The translations under genes were made by a program, and so were the position numbers. The notes below the pieces were generated by a model. The model was not told the origin of the DNA, did not search any database, and saw nothing but the letters and a program-made list of their open reading frames with translations. Shown here piece by piece: positions 30,255 through 37,581 of a DNA stretch of 64,000 bases (position 1 is its first letter; each line of letters starts with the position of its first letter). The DNA is from Prochlorococcus sp. AG-355-A09. Its GTDB lineage: Bacteria > Cyanobacteriota > Cyanobacteriia > PCC-6307 > Cyanobiaceae. The DNA lies in assembly GCA_003280995.1 (NCBI GenBank), contig QCDG01000008.1, positions 1 to 64,000 on the forward strand. Reading direction: 5' to 3'.

Positions 30255-30268
30255 ATTGACAGTCGATC
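30255..30268 (+). repeat. Repeated 3'-UTR element, copy 1 (ATTGACAGTCGATC)
   Basis: 14 bp that follow the stop at 30240 by 14 bp and precede the GGGGC...GCCCC terminator. Two more copies occur at 30721 and, on the minus strand, 37601-37614. All three lie just after a stop codon, in the direction of transcription. Confidence 0.6.
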
Positions 30269-30272
30269 GCTT

Positions 30273-30294
30273 GGGGCTTTTAGCCCCTTTTTTA
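30273..30294 (+). terminator. Rho-independent terminator
   Basis: Stem GGGGCT / AGCCCC, loop TTT, then a T-run. It ends the 29887 gene. Confidence 0.85.
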
Positions 30295-30370
30295 TTTAGG
30301 AATTCAAAATAAATTAATCTTCCCTTTACTTATATCAAGTAACTTTATTATCAGCACAAATATTATTTTT

Positions 30371-30718
30371 ATGGCATCAACTTTTTATATTGTTCATCAT
30401 GAATTTAAGGCAGGAAAAGCTGAAAAATGGTGGGAAACAGCTTATGCGGCAATGTCACCAGGTGGTGGATGGGATGATGCGGTAGCGGCTAATAAAGAAA
30501 AAGGATTTTTTAATCATTCTGCAAATGCCGTAACTAAAACTGGTCCTGTATATTGTTTTTGGGAAGTAAAAGAGGGTATTTCTGCTGAAGATTTTCAGGA
30601 GTTTATAGATGGACCCTCTGGTCCTGGGTTCGGACAAGATGCTCTGATGAATATCTGTAAACCAATTGATACATCATTAATGAATGGACAAACACCTTAT
30701 CCACCAGTTTTTTCTTGA
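30371..30718 (+). CDS. Hypothetical small protein, alpha/beta-barrel-like
   Basis: 115 residues. MASTFYIVHHEFKAGKAEKW, then WETAYAAMSPGGGWDDAVAA, FFNHSANAV and GPVYCFWEVKEGISAEDF. Its layout of short beta strands and one central helix is compatible with the dimeric alpha/beta-barrel superfamily. No enzyme named. It is followed by the TTGACAGTCGAT element 3 bp after its stop. Confidence 0.65.
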   Translation: MASTFYIVHHEFKAGKAEKWWETAYAAMSPGGGWDDAVAANKEKGFFNHSANAVTKTGPVYCFWEVKEGISAEDFQEFIDGPSGPGFGQDALMNICKPIDTSLMNGQTPYPPVFS

Positions 30719-30720
30719 TT

Positions 30721-30753
30721 ATTGACAGTCGATTTAAAATAAATAGCAATTAG
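30721..30753 (+). repeat. Repeated 3'-UTR element, copy 2
   Basis: ATTGACAGTCGAT is followed by TTAAAATAAATAGC and AATTAGC, then a run of T. The same stretch of about 33 bp, with a few changes, appears at 37582-37614 on the minus strand. It lies between the 30371 stop and the start of the DUF3764 gene at 30763, so it could be a weak terminator or a leader. Confidence 0.5.
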
Positions 30754-30762
30754 CTTTTTTTT

Positions 30763-31047
30763 ATGACTATTGAAACTACTGTTTTCACGTTTAAACTTTC
30801 AAATACATTTGAGGAGTGGGTAAAAATGTTTGATAGTCCAGAGATAGATGAATTTCATAAAACGGTAGGACTTACTCCTCTATATCGTGGCAAAAGTTTA
30901 ATTGATCCAAAAGAAGTTATTGTTATTCATCAAGCTGAAGAAGGTGTGGCTAAGCATGTTTTTTCAGATCCTGAAACCATTAAGAATATAGAATCTGGAG
31001 GACATATTTATAGCACAACGAAAATCACAAGTTGGGTTTCTGAGTAG
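30763..31047 (+). CDS. DUF3764 family protein
   Basis: 94 residues. MTIETTVFTFKLSNTFEEWV, then MFDSPEIDEFHKTVGLTPLY and IVIHQAEEGVAKHVFSDPE fits the DUF3764 pattern (small alpha/beta barrel, picocyanobacteria). Function unknown. Third of a set of three related-size proteins. Confidence 0.7.
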   Translation: MTIETTVFTFKLSNTFEEWVKMFDSPEIDEFHKTVGLTPLYRGKSLIDPKEVIVIHQAEEGVAKHVFSDPETIKNIESGGHIYSTTKITSWVSE

Positions 31048-31169
31048 TCGAAATACTAACTATTTAAATCCATACAAATAATTCTAAACACGATTTCCAT
31101 ATAAGATCTTTAAAACAAAATTAGGGTATAGAAGAGTTTAAGTATAAGAGTATTAACTAATTAATTCGA

Positions 31170-31289
31170 TTAGATTATTAATAAGAATCTGAGTGCTAGA
31201 GGTAACCATAGACATAGAAGAAGCATTAGTAAAAGAGTAATAGCATGGATATTTGGAATGTAATGCTCTTTTAAAATTTGTGTTTTCAT
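31170..31289 (-). CDS. 39-residue membrane microprotein
   Basis: MKTQILKEHYIPNIHAITLL, then LMLLLCLWLPLALRFLLII. One long hydrophobic segment. It lies 3 bp after the stop of the 31293 microprotein, in the same orientation. Unknown function. Confidence 0.4.
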   Translation of the reverse strand: MKTQILKEHYIPNIHAITLLLMLLLCLWLPLALRFLLII

Positions 31290-31292
31290 AAT

Positions 31293-31382
31293 TTATCTCG
31301 CCTTCTTAAGTTTGATTTCTCTTCTGATAAGCAACGCTATTACCACAACACACATGTTCATTAGAAATACGTCTAATGGCAT
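31293..31382 (-). CDS. 29-residue membrane microprotein
   Basis: MPLDVFLMNMCVVVIALLIR followed by a basic end (REIKLKKAR). One hydrophobic helix with a positive tail. It precedes the 39-residue ORF by 3 bp. The remainder of 31048-31522 shows nothing else supportable. Confidence 0.35.
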   Translation of the reverse strand: MPLDVFLMNMCVVVIALLIRREIKLKKAR

Positions 31383-31522
31383 TTTTTTAAAAGTCTCTAT
31401 TTAATTAATAGCAAGATTATTGATCTACGAATCAAGAAATCATTACTAATATTTATTGTCTTAATAAAACGAATTTAAAAATTAAATTTATGCTTAAATA
31501 TCTCAGAATTTTTAACTATTAA

Positions 31523-31825
31523 ATGGCTTATTCAGAAACAAGAATAGTAATAGGTGGCCTAGCTCATGTACCTGTTCTTATCTTTATAGCCAATTTTATA
31601 AAAGGTAAGTTTGGAATTAAAACTGAAGAGACAAAAGATAATGTATTTAAAGAAGAGCCTGTTAAAATTATTGAGTTAAAAAATTCCGTAGTTAAAGAAG
31701 GAAAAGCAGAAACTTTAAAGGTACTTTCAAATAAGCTGGATAATATTGAACAGAAGGCTGATGAGGTTTATGAAAAGGTAAAGAAGAAAAAAAAGGATAA
31801 GAAGAAGAAAAAAAAGAATAACTAA
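31523..31825 (+). CDS. Hypothetical protein with N-terminal hydrophobic segment and Lys-rich tail
   Basis: 100 residues. The N-terminal hydrophobic segment (VIGGLAHVPVLIFIANFIKG) could be a membrane anchor. A coiled-coil-prone middle follows (about 45-85), then a C-terminus of almost pure Lys (VKKKKKDKKKKKKNN). The tail may bind nucleic acid or lipid head-groups. No family recognised. Confidence 0.55.
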   Translation: MAYSETRIVIGGLAHVPVLIFIANFIKGKFGIKTEETKDNVFKEEPVKIIELKNSVVKEGKAETLKVLSNKLDNIEQKADEVYEKVKKKKKDKKKKKKNN

Positions 31826-32007
31826 ATTGAAATCCTATCAAGCATCAATATATCTTGAGCTTGGATTGTGTCTTTCTTATCTTCATCTTCGGGGTCTTTA
31901 TAAGATTCAATTTCAGCTTGAATTTTTCTCTTGTAAACTCCTTTGATATAGTCCATTTCTCTTTTGTCTTTGTCCAGAATTGAGAATGGTGATCTTTTTA
32001 AGTTCAT
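31822..32007 (-). CDS. 61-residue hypothetical protein
   Basis: MNLKRSPFSILDKDKREMDY, then IKGVYKRKIQAEIESYKDPE and an acidic segment before AQDILMLDRISI. Soluble and charged. It is convergent with the 31523 gene with a 4-bp overlap. Together with 32035 it may form a short minus-strand unit. Confidence 0.5.
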   Translation of the reverse strand: MNLKRSPFSILDKDKREMDYIKGVYKRKIQAEIESYKDPEDEDKKDTIQAQDILMLDRISI

Positions 32008-32034
32008 AACTTTCTCCTAAAAAAATAAATTTAA

Positions 32035-32172
32035 TCAGCTCCAGTTTTTATCAGATTCAACAAAGCTATCCAATGTTTGCTGGTTCCTGATTTCTTCTTC
32101 AAGAAGTTCTTCTTCTGATCTTTCTTCAATCTCAGATTTATAATCTTCTTTTAGTGTGGATTTCGTAGACAT
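32035..32172 (-). CDS. 45-residue acidic hypothetical protein
   Basis: MSTKSTLKEDYKSEIEERSE followed by EELLEEEIRNQQTLDSFVES: a single charged helix rich in Glu. It lies 27 bp upstream of the 31822 gene. No family recognised. Confidence 0.45.
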   Translation of the reverse strand: MSTKSTLKEDYKSEIEERSEEELLEEEIRNQQTLDSFVESDKNWS

Positions 32173-32314
32173 TTGCTCATGACGACTACATCTATGTTCT
32201 AACTAGTTAGAGAGGCCATTCGACTAATAAATATGTACGGTTTGAGGTACTCCCATATACGGATAAAGGATCAACAATTTAATTTAAATATGGATAAAAT
32301 GTATGAAATTTTGA

Positions 32315-32401
32315 TTAATTTTTTCGTTTAAGAATCACCAATAAAGGTAGACCAATCAGCATTAAACTCCCATCTATTAATAAAAAAGTATTCAGGTTCA
32401 T
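32315..32401 (-). CDS. 28-residue membrane microprotein, coupled
   Basis: MNLNTFLLIDGSLMLIGLPL, then LVILKRKN: one transmembrane helix. Its ATG overlaps the stop of the 32398 gene (ATGA), which suggests translational coupling and supports a real gene. Confidence 0.4.
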   Translation of the reverse strand: MNLNTFLLIDGSLMLIGLPLLVILKRKN

Positions 32402-32601
32402 TTATCCATCCCTTCAGAGTTATCCCAATTGAGAGAAATTCCTTTTTTAATTGGTTGTTTTTTCATATCATCCATCTCTTTTCTGATTTTGTTGTAGTAG
32501 TCCAACTCCTTTGGATCATCAGAACCAAGACCATAATTCATGGTTGCTGCAATATATATTTTGTGCATCCGGTATGACGATAGTGGCATTACTAAAGGCA
32601 A
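32398..32601 (-). CDS. 67-residue hypothetical protein
   Basis: MPLVMPLSSYRMHKIYIAAT, then MNYGLGSDDPKELDYYNKIR and a Lys-rich segment. The internal Met at MNYGLGSDDP could also be the start. No family recognised. It is the last host gene before the left end of the integrated element. Confidence 0.5.
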   Translation of the reverse strand: MPLVMPLSSYRMHKIYIAATMNYGLGSDDPKELDYYNKIRKEMDDMKKQPIKKGISLNWDNSEGMDK

Positions 32602-32677
32602 ACTATTTTAAATATATTTGAATTATAGTTAAAATGCTGATCTAAGAGATCTCAGTTATATTAATCAATTCCCCAAG

Positions 32678-32723
32678 TGCCCTCGTCGGGACTTGAACCC
32701 GAGACCTCTCCCTTACCAAGGGA
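32678..32723 (-). repeat. attL: 46-bp 3' remnant of tRNA-Thr
   Basis: Identical to the 3' part of the tRNA-Thr gene at 56708-56753 (anticodon stem to 3' end, minus strand). The 5' half of the tRNA is absent; the sequence turns into AATAAATAC instead of GTGCTCTACC. It therefore marks the far end of an integration into the 3' part of the tRNA. Confidence 0.92.
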
Positions 32724-32789
32724 AATAAATACTTTGTAAAAGCCAGTATTTGCAGTAGTTTAAAGAGTAAAATATGTTAAATATTACTT

Positions 32790-32815
32790 AATTAGTGCAA
32801 AGATTAGTGCATAAT
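32790..32815 (+). promoter_or_regulatory. Tandem ATTAGTGCA motif, left end copy
   Basis: Two copies of ATTAGTGCA separated by 3 bp (12-bp period), 20 bp upstream of the ATG of the HTH protein at 32836. A nearly identical 26-bp block (24/26 positions) occurs at 56591-56616, just upstream of the recombinase. Candidate arm-type recombinase site or common operator. Confidence 0.65.
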
Positions 32816-32835
32816 AAGGTTAATTAGTTTGATTT

Positions 32836-33177
32836 ATGCATAAAAGAGCAACTAAACAAGAAACTGAATTAAGAGTTGCACATGCTGCTGAATTAGTTGC
32901 TGAAGGACAAGCCTATTCATCTATTACTTCCCTTGTTGCCGCAAAATATGGAATCTCAAGAAGAAGAGCTAGGCAGATCACTTCTAATGCTTATCTTTTG
33001 CTGAAAGATGATATTGAGGAAGGCGACTTGAATCGCCCTGAAATGACAGCAAAATTAGTATGCACTTTAGAAACTGCAATTTTTAGAGCAATGCAAGAAA
33101 AACAATATTCAGCAGTTGCAAGTAATGCAAAAGTTCTTATGAAATTAATCGGTCTAGAAACCAAAATAAAAAGTTAG
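32836..33177 (+). CDS. HTH protein, possibly terminase-small-subunit-like
   Basis: 113 residues. An N-terminal helical domain (ELRVAHAAELVAEGQAYSSI) is followed by a helix-turn-helix-like segment (VAAKYGISRRRARQITSNAY, about 37-56). The C-terminal helical region (AKLVCTLETAIFRAMQEKQY) could oligomerise. The layout resembles small DNA-binding terminase subunits or regulators, but that is inference; a simple transcription regulator is equally possible. It is the only gene between attL and the tRNA-Pro relic. A tandem ATTAGTGCA motif lies directly upstream. Confidence 0.7.
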   Translation: MHKRATKQETELRVAHAAELVAEGQAYSSITSLVAAKYGISRRRARQITSNAYLLLKDDIEEGDLNRPEMTAKLVCTLETAIFRAMQEKQYSAVASNAKVLMKLIGLETKIKS

Positions 33178-33180
33178 AGC

Positions 33181-33218
33181 GAGTGTTTTGGAGCACTAGG
33201 TCGCAGGTTCTAATTCTT
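33181..33218 (+). repeat. Degenerate tRNA-Pro-like 3' half (left relic)
   Basis: It shares a 21-bp block (33190-33210, GGAGCACTAGGTCGC then AGGTTC) with 36915-36935. The surrounding sequence also resembles a tRNA anticodon stem and T-arm, but a base is missing from the loop and the T-stem is decayed. It starts 3 bp after the stop of the 32836 gene. Interpreted as an old attachment-site scar. Confidence 0.6.
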
Positions 33219-33336
33219 TAGCCCCTACTCTTAAAAACCAATTCATACTAGCGATTTACCCAGACTCGCTTTTTTATTGGGCAATCTTAAGGTAGCAATT
33301 GTCGTCAAATTGCCCTCAGAAAAATTCCAATAATTT

Positions 33337-34875
33337 TTAGAAACCTTTACCGCTTGGTGTAATTTCACTGGTAAAGAATCCATTTTTAGATTGAAATTCC
33401 AATATTAATTTTTCAACCTTTTGAGTGGCGACTGAAGAAGACAATTCGAAAAATTCTTTCCCGGCTCCTTTACTTATTTGAAATCTTTTTAGACGACTGT
33501 GAATAAAATTTTCTGCTCTATGTCTATTCGTAACATGCCATACATTTAAAAAAAGCCATCCTTCAGCACTAAAAGTCTTGTAATCCTCTCTCCTTTTTTG
33601 GATTTTCTTTGTTTTACCTATCTTCACTCTGTCATCCATTCCTTTACCATCTCTATAAACATCATTATTTACTGCAATATAGATATATCCAGAGTTTTCT
33701 TTTTCATTTTCAATTCTTGTCTGATTAGCTTTATTTACAGCTTTGTACCAAGTGTCAATAGATTTACCCTGAATTGTTTCGGCAATAACTCGCGGTATAA
33801 ATAAATATGATTCAAGAATGTCATGATTATAAATATCTTTTACTTTCTCAAGAACAAAAGAATAGTTATTTTTATAAGTTTCTTCTCCAATCTTGAGTAT
33901 TAGTTTTTCTTTATTAGTTATATAAAATAATAGCTCTCCTAAGAAAAACTTTAGTCCCTCGAAAGTATATATTTTTTCAACCGGTGTATTGTATAAATGA
34001 TTCTTTGAACCTTTTTCGAAATCTTCTGTATAAGCAATAATAAGATAAACGAATAAACACCATTCTCTTATTTCTTGGGAATTTTCATGTAGAAGCATTT
34101 GATATATTCTTGGAAGTTCTCTTAATTGATCCTTAATAATGAGAGGGAAAAGTTTTTTAGTATTTTCATCTAAATAAGAAAAATTTGGATCTTTTAAATC
34201 GTGAAGCAATAAGGTCGAAGCAAGACGTTCGATAATAATATTTACTGGATTATTCAAAATATCAACAACAACCGGATGCGGAAAATCTAGATTTTTTTCA
34301 GGATCATCTAATTCCGAGTGAAATTTATAAAAGAATTGGAAGCGCTCTGCATAATCTTGATTTATGTATTTCTGCCTTTTAGACAATTCGCTAGCGTATC
34401 TTGACTTTATTTTTGAGATATTTTTGTTGCCCTCTTTCTTAATAAGTGAAAACAAACTTTTAACTCTTTTATTCTCAAATAAAAAATTCCATTCTTGATA
34501 GGAAATCTCATCAAATTTATAGAGATTCGAATAAATTCTTTTAAAGTTATCGCAATATTCCCCCATAGTTGTTTGCTCAACTATTCTGTTATAAGTTTTG
34601 ATGGTTTTCGGTGAAATCGAATTAGACCTTTTCTCGCAGTTCTCGTCTCTTTCTTTGAGTTCTTTTGTTTTTCTAGCTGGATGCCTAAAGTACTTTTGAC
34701 CGTTTTTCTTAGAAACAAAAATTGCTGGACTATTACAAGAACCACAAACTAATCGATATCTTAAATTTTCCTCATCTCCAGAGAGACTGAATTCATCAGC
34801 CTTAATAATCCTATCTAAATCTTCTGCGAGATAAATTCTTTCTTTTCCATGTAAAAAAATTACTGCTTCTTTCAT
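33337..34875 (-). CDS. CoiA-like/T5orf172 (GIY-YIG-like) nuclease-family protein
   Basis: 512 residues. The N-terminal segment RLVCGSCNSPAIFVSKKNGQ, then KYFRHPARK (about 40-68), resembles the zinc/His part of CoiA-type competence proteins. The middle is a large helical region of no known family. The C-terminal domain (about 395-500) has GYIYIAVNN...RVKIGKTKKIQKRREDY and later HRAENFIHSRLKRF..GAGKEFFEL. This is the T5orf172/Mug113 pattern, a GIY-YIG-like nuclease fold. It is the last gene of a three-gene minus-strand cassette (13 bp after the HNH gene). A role in nucleic-acid cleavage or defence is inference. Confidence 0.75.
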   Translation of the reverse strand: MKEAVIFLHGKERIYLAEDLDRIIKADEFSLSGDEENLRYRLVCGSCNSPAIFVSKKNGQKYFRHPARKTKELKERDENCEKRSNSISPKTIKTYNRIVEQTTMGEYCDNFKRIYSNLYKFDEISYQEWNFLFENKRVKSLFSLIKKEGNKNISKIKSRYASELSKRQKYINQDYAERFQFFYKFHSELDDPEKNLDFPHPVVVDILNNPVNIIIERLASTLLLHDLKDPNFSYLDENTKKLFPLIIKDQLRELPRIYQMLLHENSQEIREWCLFVYLIIAYTEDFEKGSKNHLYNTPVEKIYTFEGLKFFLGELLFYITNKEKLILKIGEETYKNNYSFVLEKVKDIYNHDILESYLFIPRVIAETIQGKSIDTWYKAVNKANQTRIENEKENSGYIYIAVNNDVYRDGKGMDDRVKIGKTKKIQKRREDYKTFSAEGWLFLNVWHVTNRHRAENFIHSRLKRFQISKGAGKEFFELSSSVATQKVEKLILEFQSKNGFFTSEITPSGKGF

Positions 34876-34888
34876 TACGTTAAAATTC

Positions 34889-35827
34889 CTACTCTCTTAA
34901 GAGAGACCGATGATACTTCATATAGAAATCTTGCTTTGTAGAAAAAGGCTTCACGATTTTGCATTCTTTTATTCCCCATTTATCTAAAGCAAATTTTGCC
35001 TTTGCACTTTTCCAAATTAAAGTGCCGTCCTTTTTAAAGGATATCCAGTGTCTATCAAATAGCTTATCAATATGAGGAGATAACAAAAGTCCATTAGATC
35101 CATCTAATCTTTCTTGATTATTAGATTCTTTCCAAGATTTTATATGACTTGCGATCAAGAATTCCTTCTTATCTAGGCCAGTTACCCTACAAATTGGTTC
35201 AATAATTTCAACTTCTCTTCTGAATTGACCATGACCAAGTCTTGATTTTATTAGTGACTCTCTTTCTGTGATACTTTCAATATTTTCGCAAAACCTTATA
35301 TCCTCAACAAAAGTTCTGGTTCTCTCAAGCTCTTCCTCCAAAAAATTAATATCGAATTCGATATCTGCATTTTGTTCTTTTATGAAAGAAAAAATTAATT
35401 CCCCAAGAGATTCATCAATATCTGCTAGATAACAATTCTCAGAACCATTTCCTAATTTATTCAAAGGTGAATTCTTCTTAGGCAAAAAACCTTTAATCTG
35501 ATCAAAAAAATCTTTTGGTTTAAATGAATTTTTTAAAGGCTGCCAGTTTACTTTTACCATCCATCCTTGCTTATTCCAATTAACGCCCTCTTTACCAAAT
35601 TCTTCTGGTTTAGGAGAAGTTATAGCTGAAGACTCAACAATACCTATGTAGTTTATTTTCATACGAGCATAACTAAAAACAATATCGCCACTTAAACATT
35701 TTTCTAAATTCTCGTAAGTTTGATTTTTAGATCCATCATTATTTTTCTTTGGTGACCAGATATAACCCCCAGAAGTTTCTTGTTTAAACGTTTTTTTGTG
35801 ATTAACCCACCAATATTTATTGTTCAT
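34889..35827 (-). CDS. EVE/PUA-like domain plus HNH endonuclease, probable modification-dependent restriction enzyme
   Basis: 312 residues. The N-terminal domain (about 1-145), with KYWWVNHKKTFKQE...GGYIWSPKK and GDIVFSYARMKINYIGIVES, looks like an EVE/PUA-fold module, which reads modified bases in flipped-out form. The C-terminal HNH domain (about 190-275) has CRVTGLDKKEFLIASHIKSW, then NGLLLSPHIDKLFDRHWISF, with the expected His/Asn/His positions. EVE-HNH fusions are known type IV restriction enzymes that cut modified DNA. The EVE assignment is by eye and not certain. Middle gene of the cassette. Confidence 0.75.
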   Translation of the reverse strand: MNNKYWWVNHKKTFKQETSGGYIWSPKKNNDGSKNQTYENLEKCLSGDIVFSYARMKINYIGIVESSAITSPKPEEFGKEGVNWNKQGWMVKVNWQPLKNSFKPKDFFDQIKGFLPKKNSPLNKLGNGSENCYLADIDESLGELIFSFIKEQNADIEFDINFLEEELERTRTFVEDIRFCENIESITERESLIKSRLGHGQFRREVEIIEPICRVTGLDKKEFLIASHIKSWKESNNQERLDGSNGLLLSPHIDKLFDRHWISFKKDGTLIWKSAKAKFALDKWGIKECKIVKPFSTKQDFYMKYHRSLLRE

Positions 35828-35840
35828 TTAATTTTTTGCT

Positions 35841-36773
35841 CTAAAGCTTAATTTTTTTTATCTCTGGTCTAAGAGCTGCTTCCAATTGATTCATTGCATC
35901 AATCATTTTTTCCTGCAATTGAGGCCATTCTTCTTCAGTCGATCTGTAACCTCCTTCTAAATTAATTATTATTCTTGAAGCTCTTCTATTATCTAATCTT
36001 TGCCAATCAATAGGAAAACTAACTTGATTATTAATCATCTCTTGGTGAAGCTTTAATTGCTCAAAAATTGATTTATTTTCATCTTGAGAATCTTCACCAC
36101 GATCAATATATAATTCTGCTCCACAAATATTTTTTTTGCCAACATAATTGAAATTCAAACCTCTTGTTCCAGAAGAGACTCCTATCCATGTAGCCATACT
36201 AGGAGTTATGTGATTATGGGATTTTGCAAGTGGATTTGAAACTAATTGTCCCCACCATCTTTTCCTTATAAAATGCCTTTCAGCTTTTTCTTGTTTAGCT
36301 TTACCTGAAACTTTAGCTTCAATTGAAGGCCCAACAATCAAAGTCAATAGAGGGGCTGGGTTTGAATTTCCAATCCTTACAGCTTCAACCTTTACGAGAT
36401 AAAAATCAGCATTACTTGATTCATTCAACCATGCCATCGCATTTATATGCTCTTGCCTAGGTTCCTTTACTATCCAAATAGCTCCACTTGCTTCTCTGGA
36501 AGTTAAATATGTAATTACTTTTCCTAAGTGGTCATGATCACTTTTTTCTAGTTGGTTTTCGATTATTAAAGTCTGTCCATCACTATTTTCTGCTACCAAA
36601 TCAATACTAAAACTGCCAGCAGCTTGTTCTCTTTCCGCAGATGCCAGTTCTAAATCAAGAGTGTCATTTAAGATGTCAAGATTTTCTTGTAGCCACTGAG
36701 TGAAGTCATATGCCTCATGTCTCCAAACTTCTCTAAGTGGAACTCTTTGAAGCTTATCAATTAAATTGGTCAT
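35841..36773 (-). CDS. DUF4268-like PD-(D/E)XK nuclease-fold protein
   Basis: 310 residues. The N-terminal half (about 1-150) carries SFSIDLVAENSDGQTLIIEN, then QLEKSDHDHLGKVITYL, with an Asp...Glu-X-Gln/Lys arrangement of the PD-(D/E)XK fold. The C-terminal half (about 165-300) has RKRWWGQLVSNP, WIGVSSGTRGLNFNYV, DWQRLDNRRASRI and the end EAALRPEIKKI, typical of DUF4268 proteins. Members often accompany restriction systems. It is the first gene of the minus-strand cassette, 13 bp before the HNH gene. No catalytic test is possible from sequence alone. Confidence 0.78.
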   Translation of the reverse strand: MTNLIDKLQRVPLREVWRHEAYDFTQWLQENLDILNDTLDLELASAEREQAAGSFSIDLVAENSDGQTLIIENQLEKSDHDHLGKVITYLTSREASGAIWIVKEPRQEHINAMAWLNESSNADFYLVKVEAVRIGNSNPAPLLTLIVGPSIEAKVSGKAKQEKAERHFIRKRWWGQLVSNPLAKSHNHITPSMATWIGVSSGTRGLNFNYVGKKNICGAELYIDRGEDSQDENKSIFEQLKLHQEMINNQVSFPIDWQRLDNRRASRIIINLEGGYRSTEEEWPQLQEKMIDAMNQLEAALRPEIKKIKL

Positions 36774-36905
36774 AATTAAAATCCACTTATTTAAAGTGCC
36801 GTCAAATTGCCGTCAAATACATCATAGTTTGTCCCGGCAAATCAAGTAAATCCATGAAAAAGGTAAGTTATAGCCTTAAGACATAGTGCGATACTAGGTT
36901 TGTTA

Positions 36906-36943
36906 AGTGCTTTGGGAGCACTAGGTCGCAGGTTCGAATCCTT
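36906..36943 (+). repeat. tRNA-Pro(UGG)-like 3' half (right relic)
   Basis: AGTGC-TTTGGGA-GCACT makes a perfect anticodon stem-loop with anticodon TGG, followed by AGGTCGCAGGTTCGAATCCT, a variable loop plus T-arm. No 5' half and no acceptor stem follow. A decayed copy lies at 33181-33218. Read as an attachment remnant of another element that used tRNA-Pro. Confidence 0.7.
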
Positions 36944-36958
36944 GAGTTCTTTTATTAA

Positions 36959-37570
36959 CTAATCCTTAGCGTATGTGGCATTATAAATTTCAACAAGATT
37001 CCTTCCCTTGTGATACCAATATTTACTACCTCTAATTCTGCTATCCGTATTCATTAATTTTTGAGTTAAGCCACTTAAATAATAATCCTCACCTTGATAC
37101 TCAACTTTCCTCTGATTTTTTACAGTGCAAGTTATGTTTTGATCCAGTTCGTAAGTAAATACATCTCCAATCTCTAAACCCATCTCAAAATAGTTAACGA
37201 CTGGTAATCTATCCTTCTTAAATTTTTCAACCGATGCTTTAGCTTCAATATCGACACTATCAGCTTCTTTTCTCACTGAAGGAGTCATATCTTCTATTTC
37301 GAGTAATTTTAAAAAAGCTATAGCTTGCTCAGGATCGATTTTAAAAAATTCTCTCTTTATATTCACTCTGTCTTTTTTAAACCCAAGATGAAAAGCTTTT
37401 TCAGTTTGATCTACATCTTTAACTTTTGCAGCATATTCACATTCAAAAGGTAATGGAACGCCTGTTGTATATAAATCTGAAAGTCTTAAAGATACATCTC
37501 TAGTGGTTTTCCCAATCTTTACTAAATCTGGCATCGCTGGATTAGTTAAGACATATACTGTTCCATCCAT
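36959..37570 (-). CDS. T5orf172/GIY-YIG-like protein with C-terminal RAMA/DUF4357-like module
   Basis: 203 residues. The N-terminal domain (about 1-95) has GTVYVLTNPAMPDLVKIGKT, then TTGVPLPFECEYAAKVKD and REFFKIDPEQAIAFL, the T5orf172 pattern with the GIY-YIG-like fold. The C-terminal region (about 125-200) has GLEIGDVFTYELDQNITCTV, EYQGEDYYLSGLTQKL and GSKYWYHKGRNLVEIY, resembling small RAMA/DUF4357 modules often attached to restriction or methyltransferase proteins. Widely found in mobile elements; the molecular role is not established. The TTGACAGTCGAT element lies about 31 bp upstream. Confidence 0.8.
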   Translation of the reverse strand: MDGTVYVLTNPAMPDLVKIGKTTRDVSLRLSDLYTTGVPLPFECEYAAKVKDVDQTEKAFHLGFKKDRVNIKREFFKIDPEQAIAFLKLLEIEDMTPSVRKEADSVDIEAKASVEKFKKDRLPVVNYFEMGLEIGDVFTYELDQNITCTVKNQRKVEYQGEDYYLSGLTQKLMNTDSRIRGSKYWYHKGRNLVEIYNATYAKD

Positions 37571-37581
37571 TTTTAAAGTGG

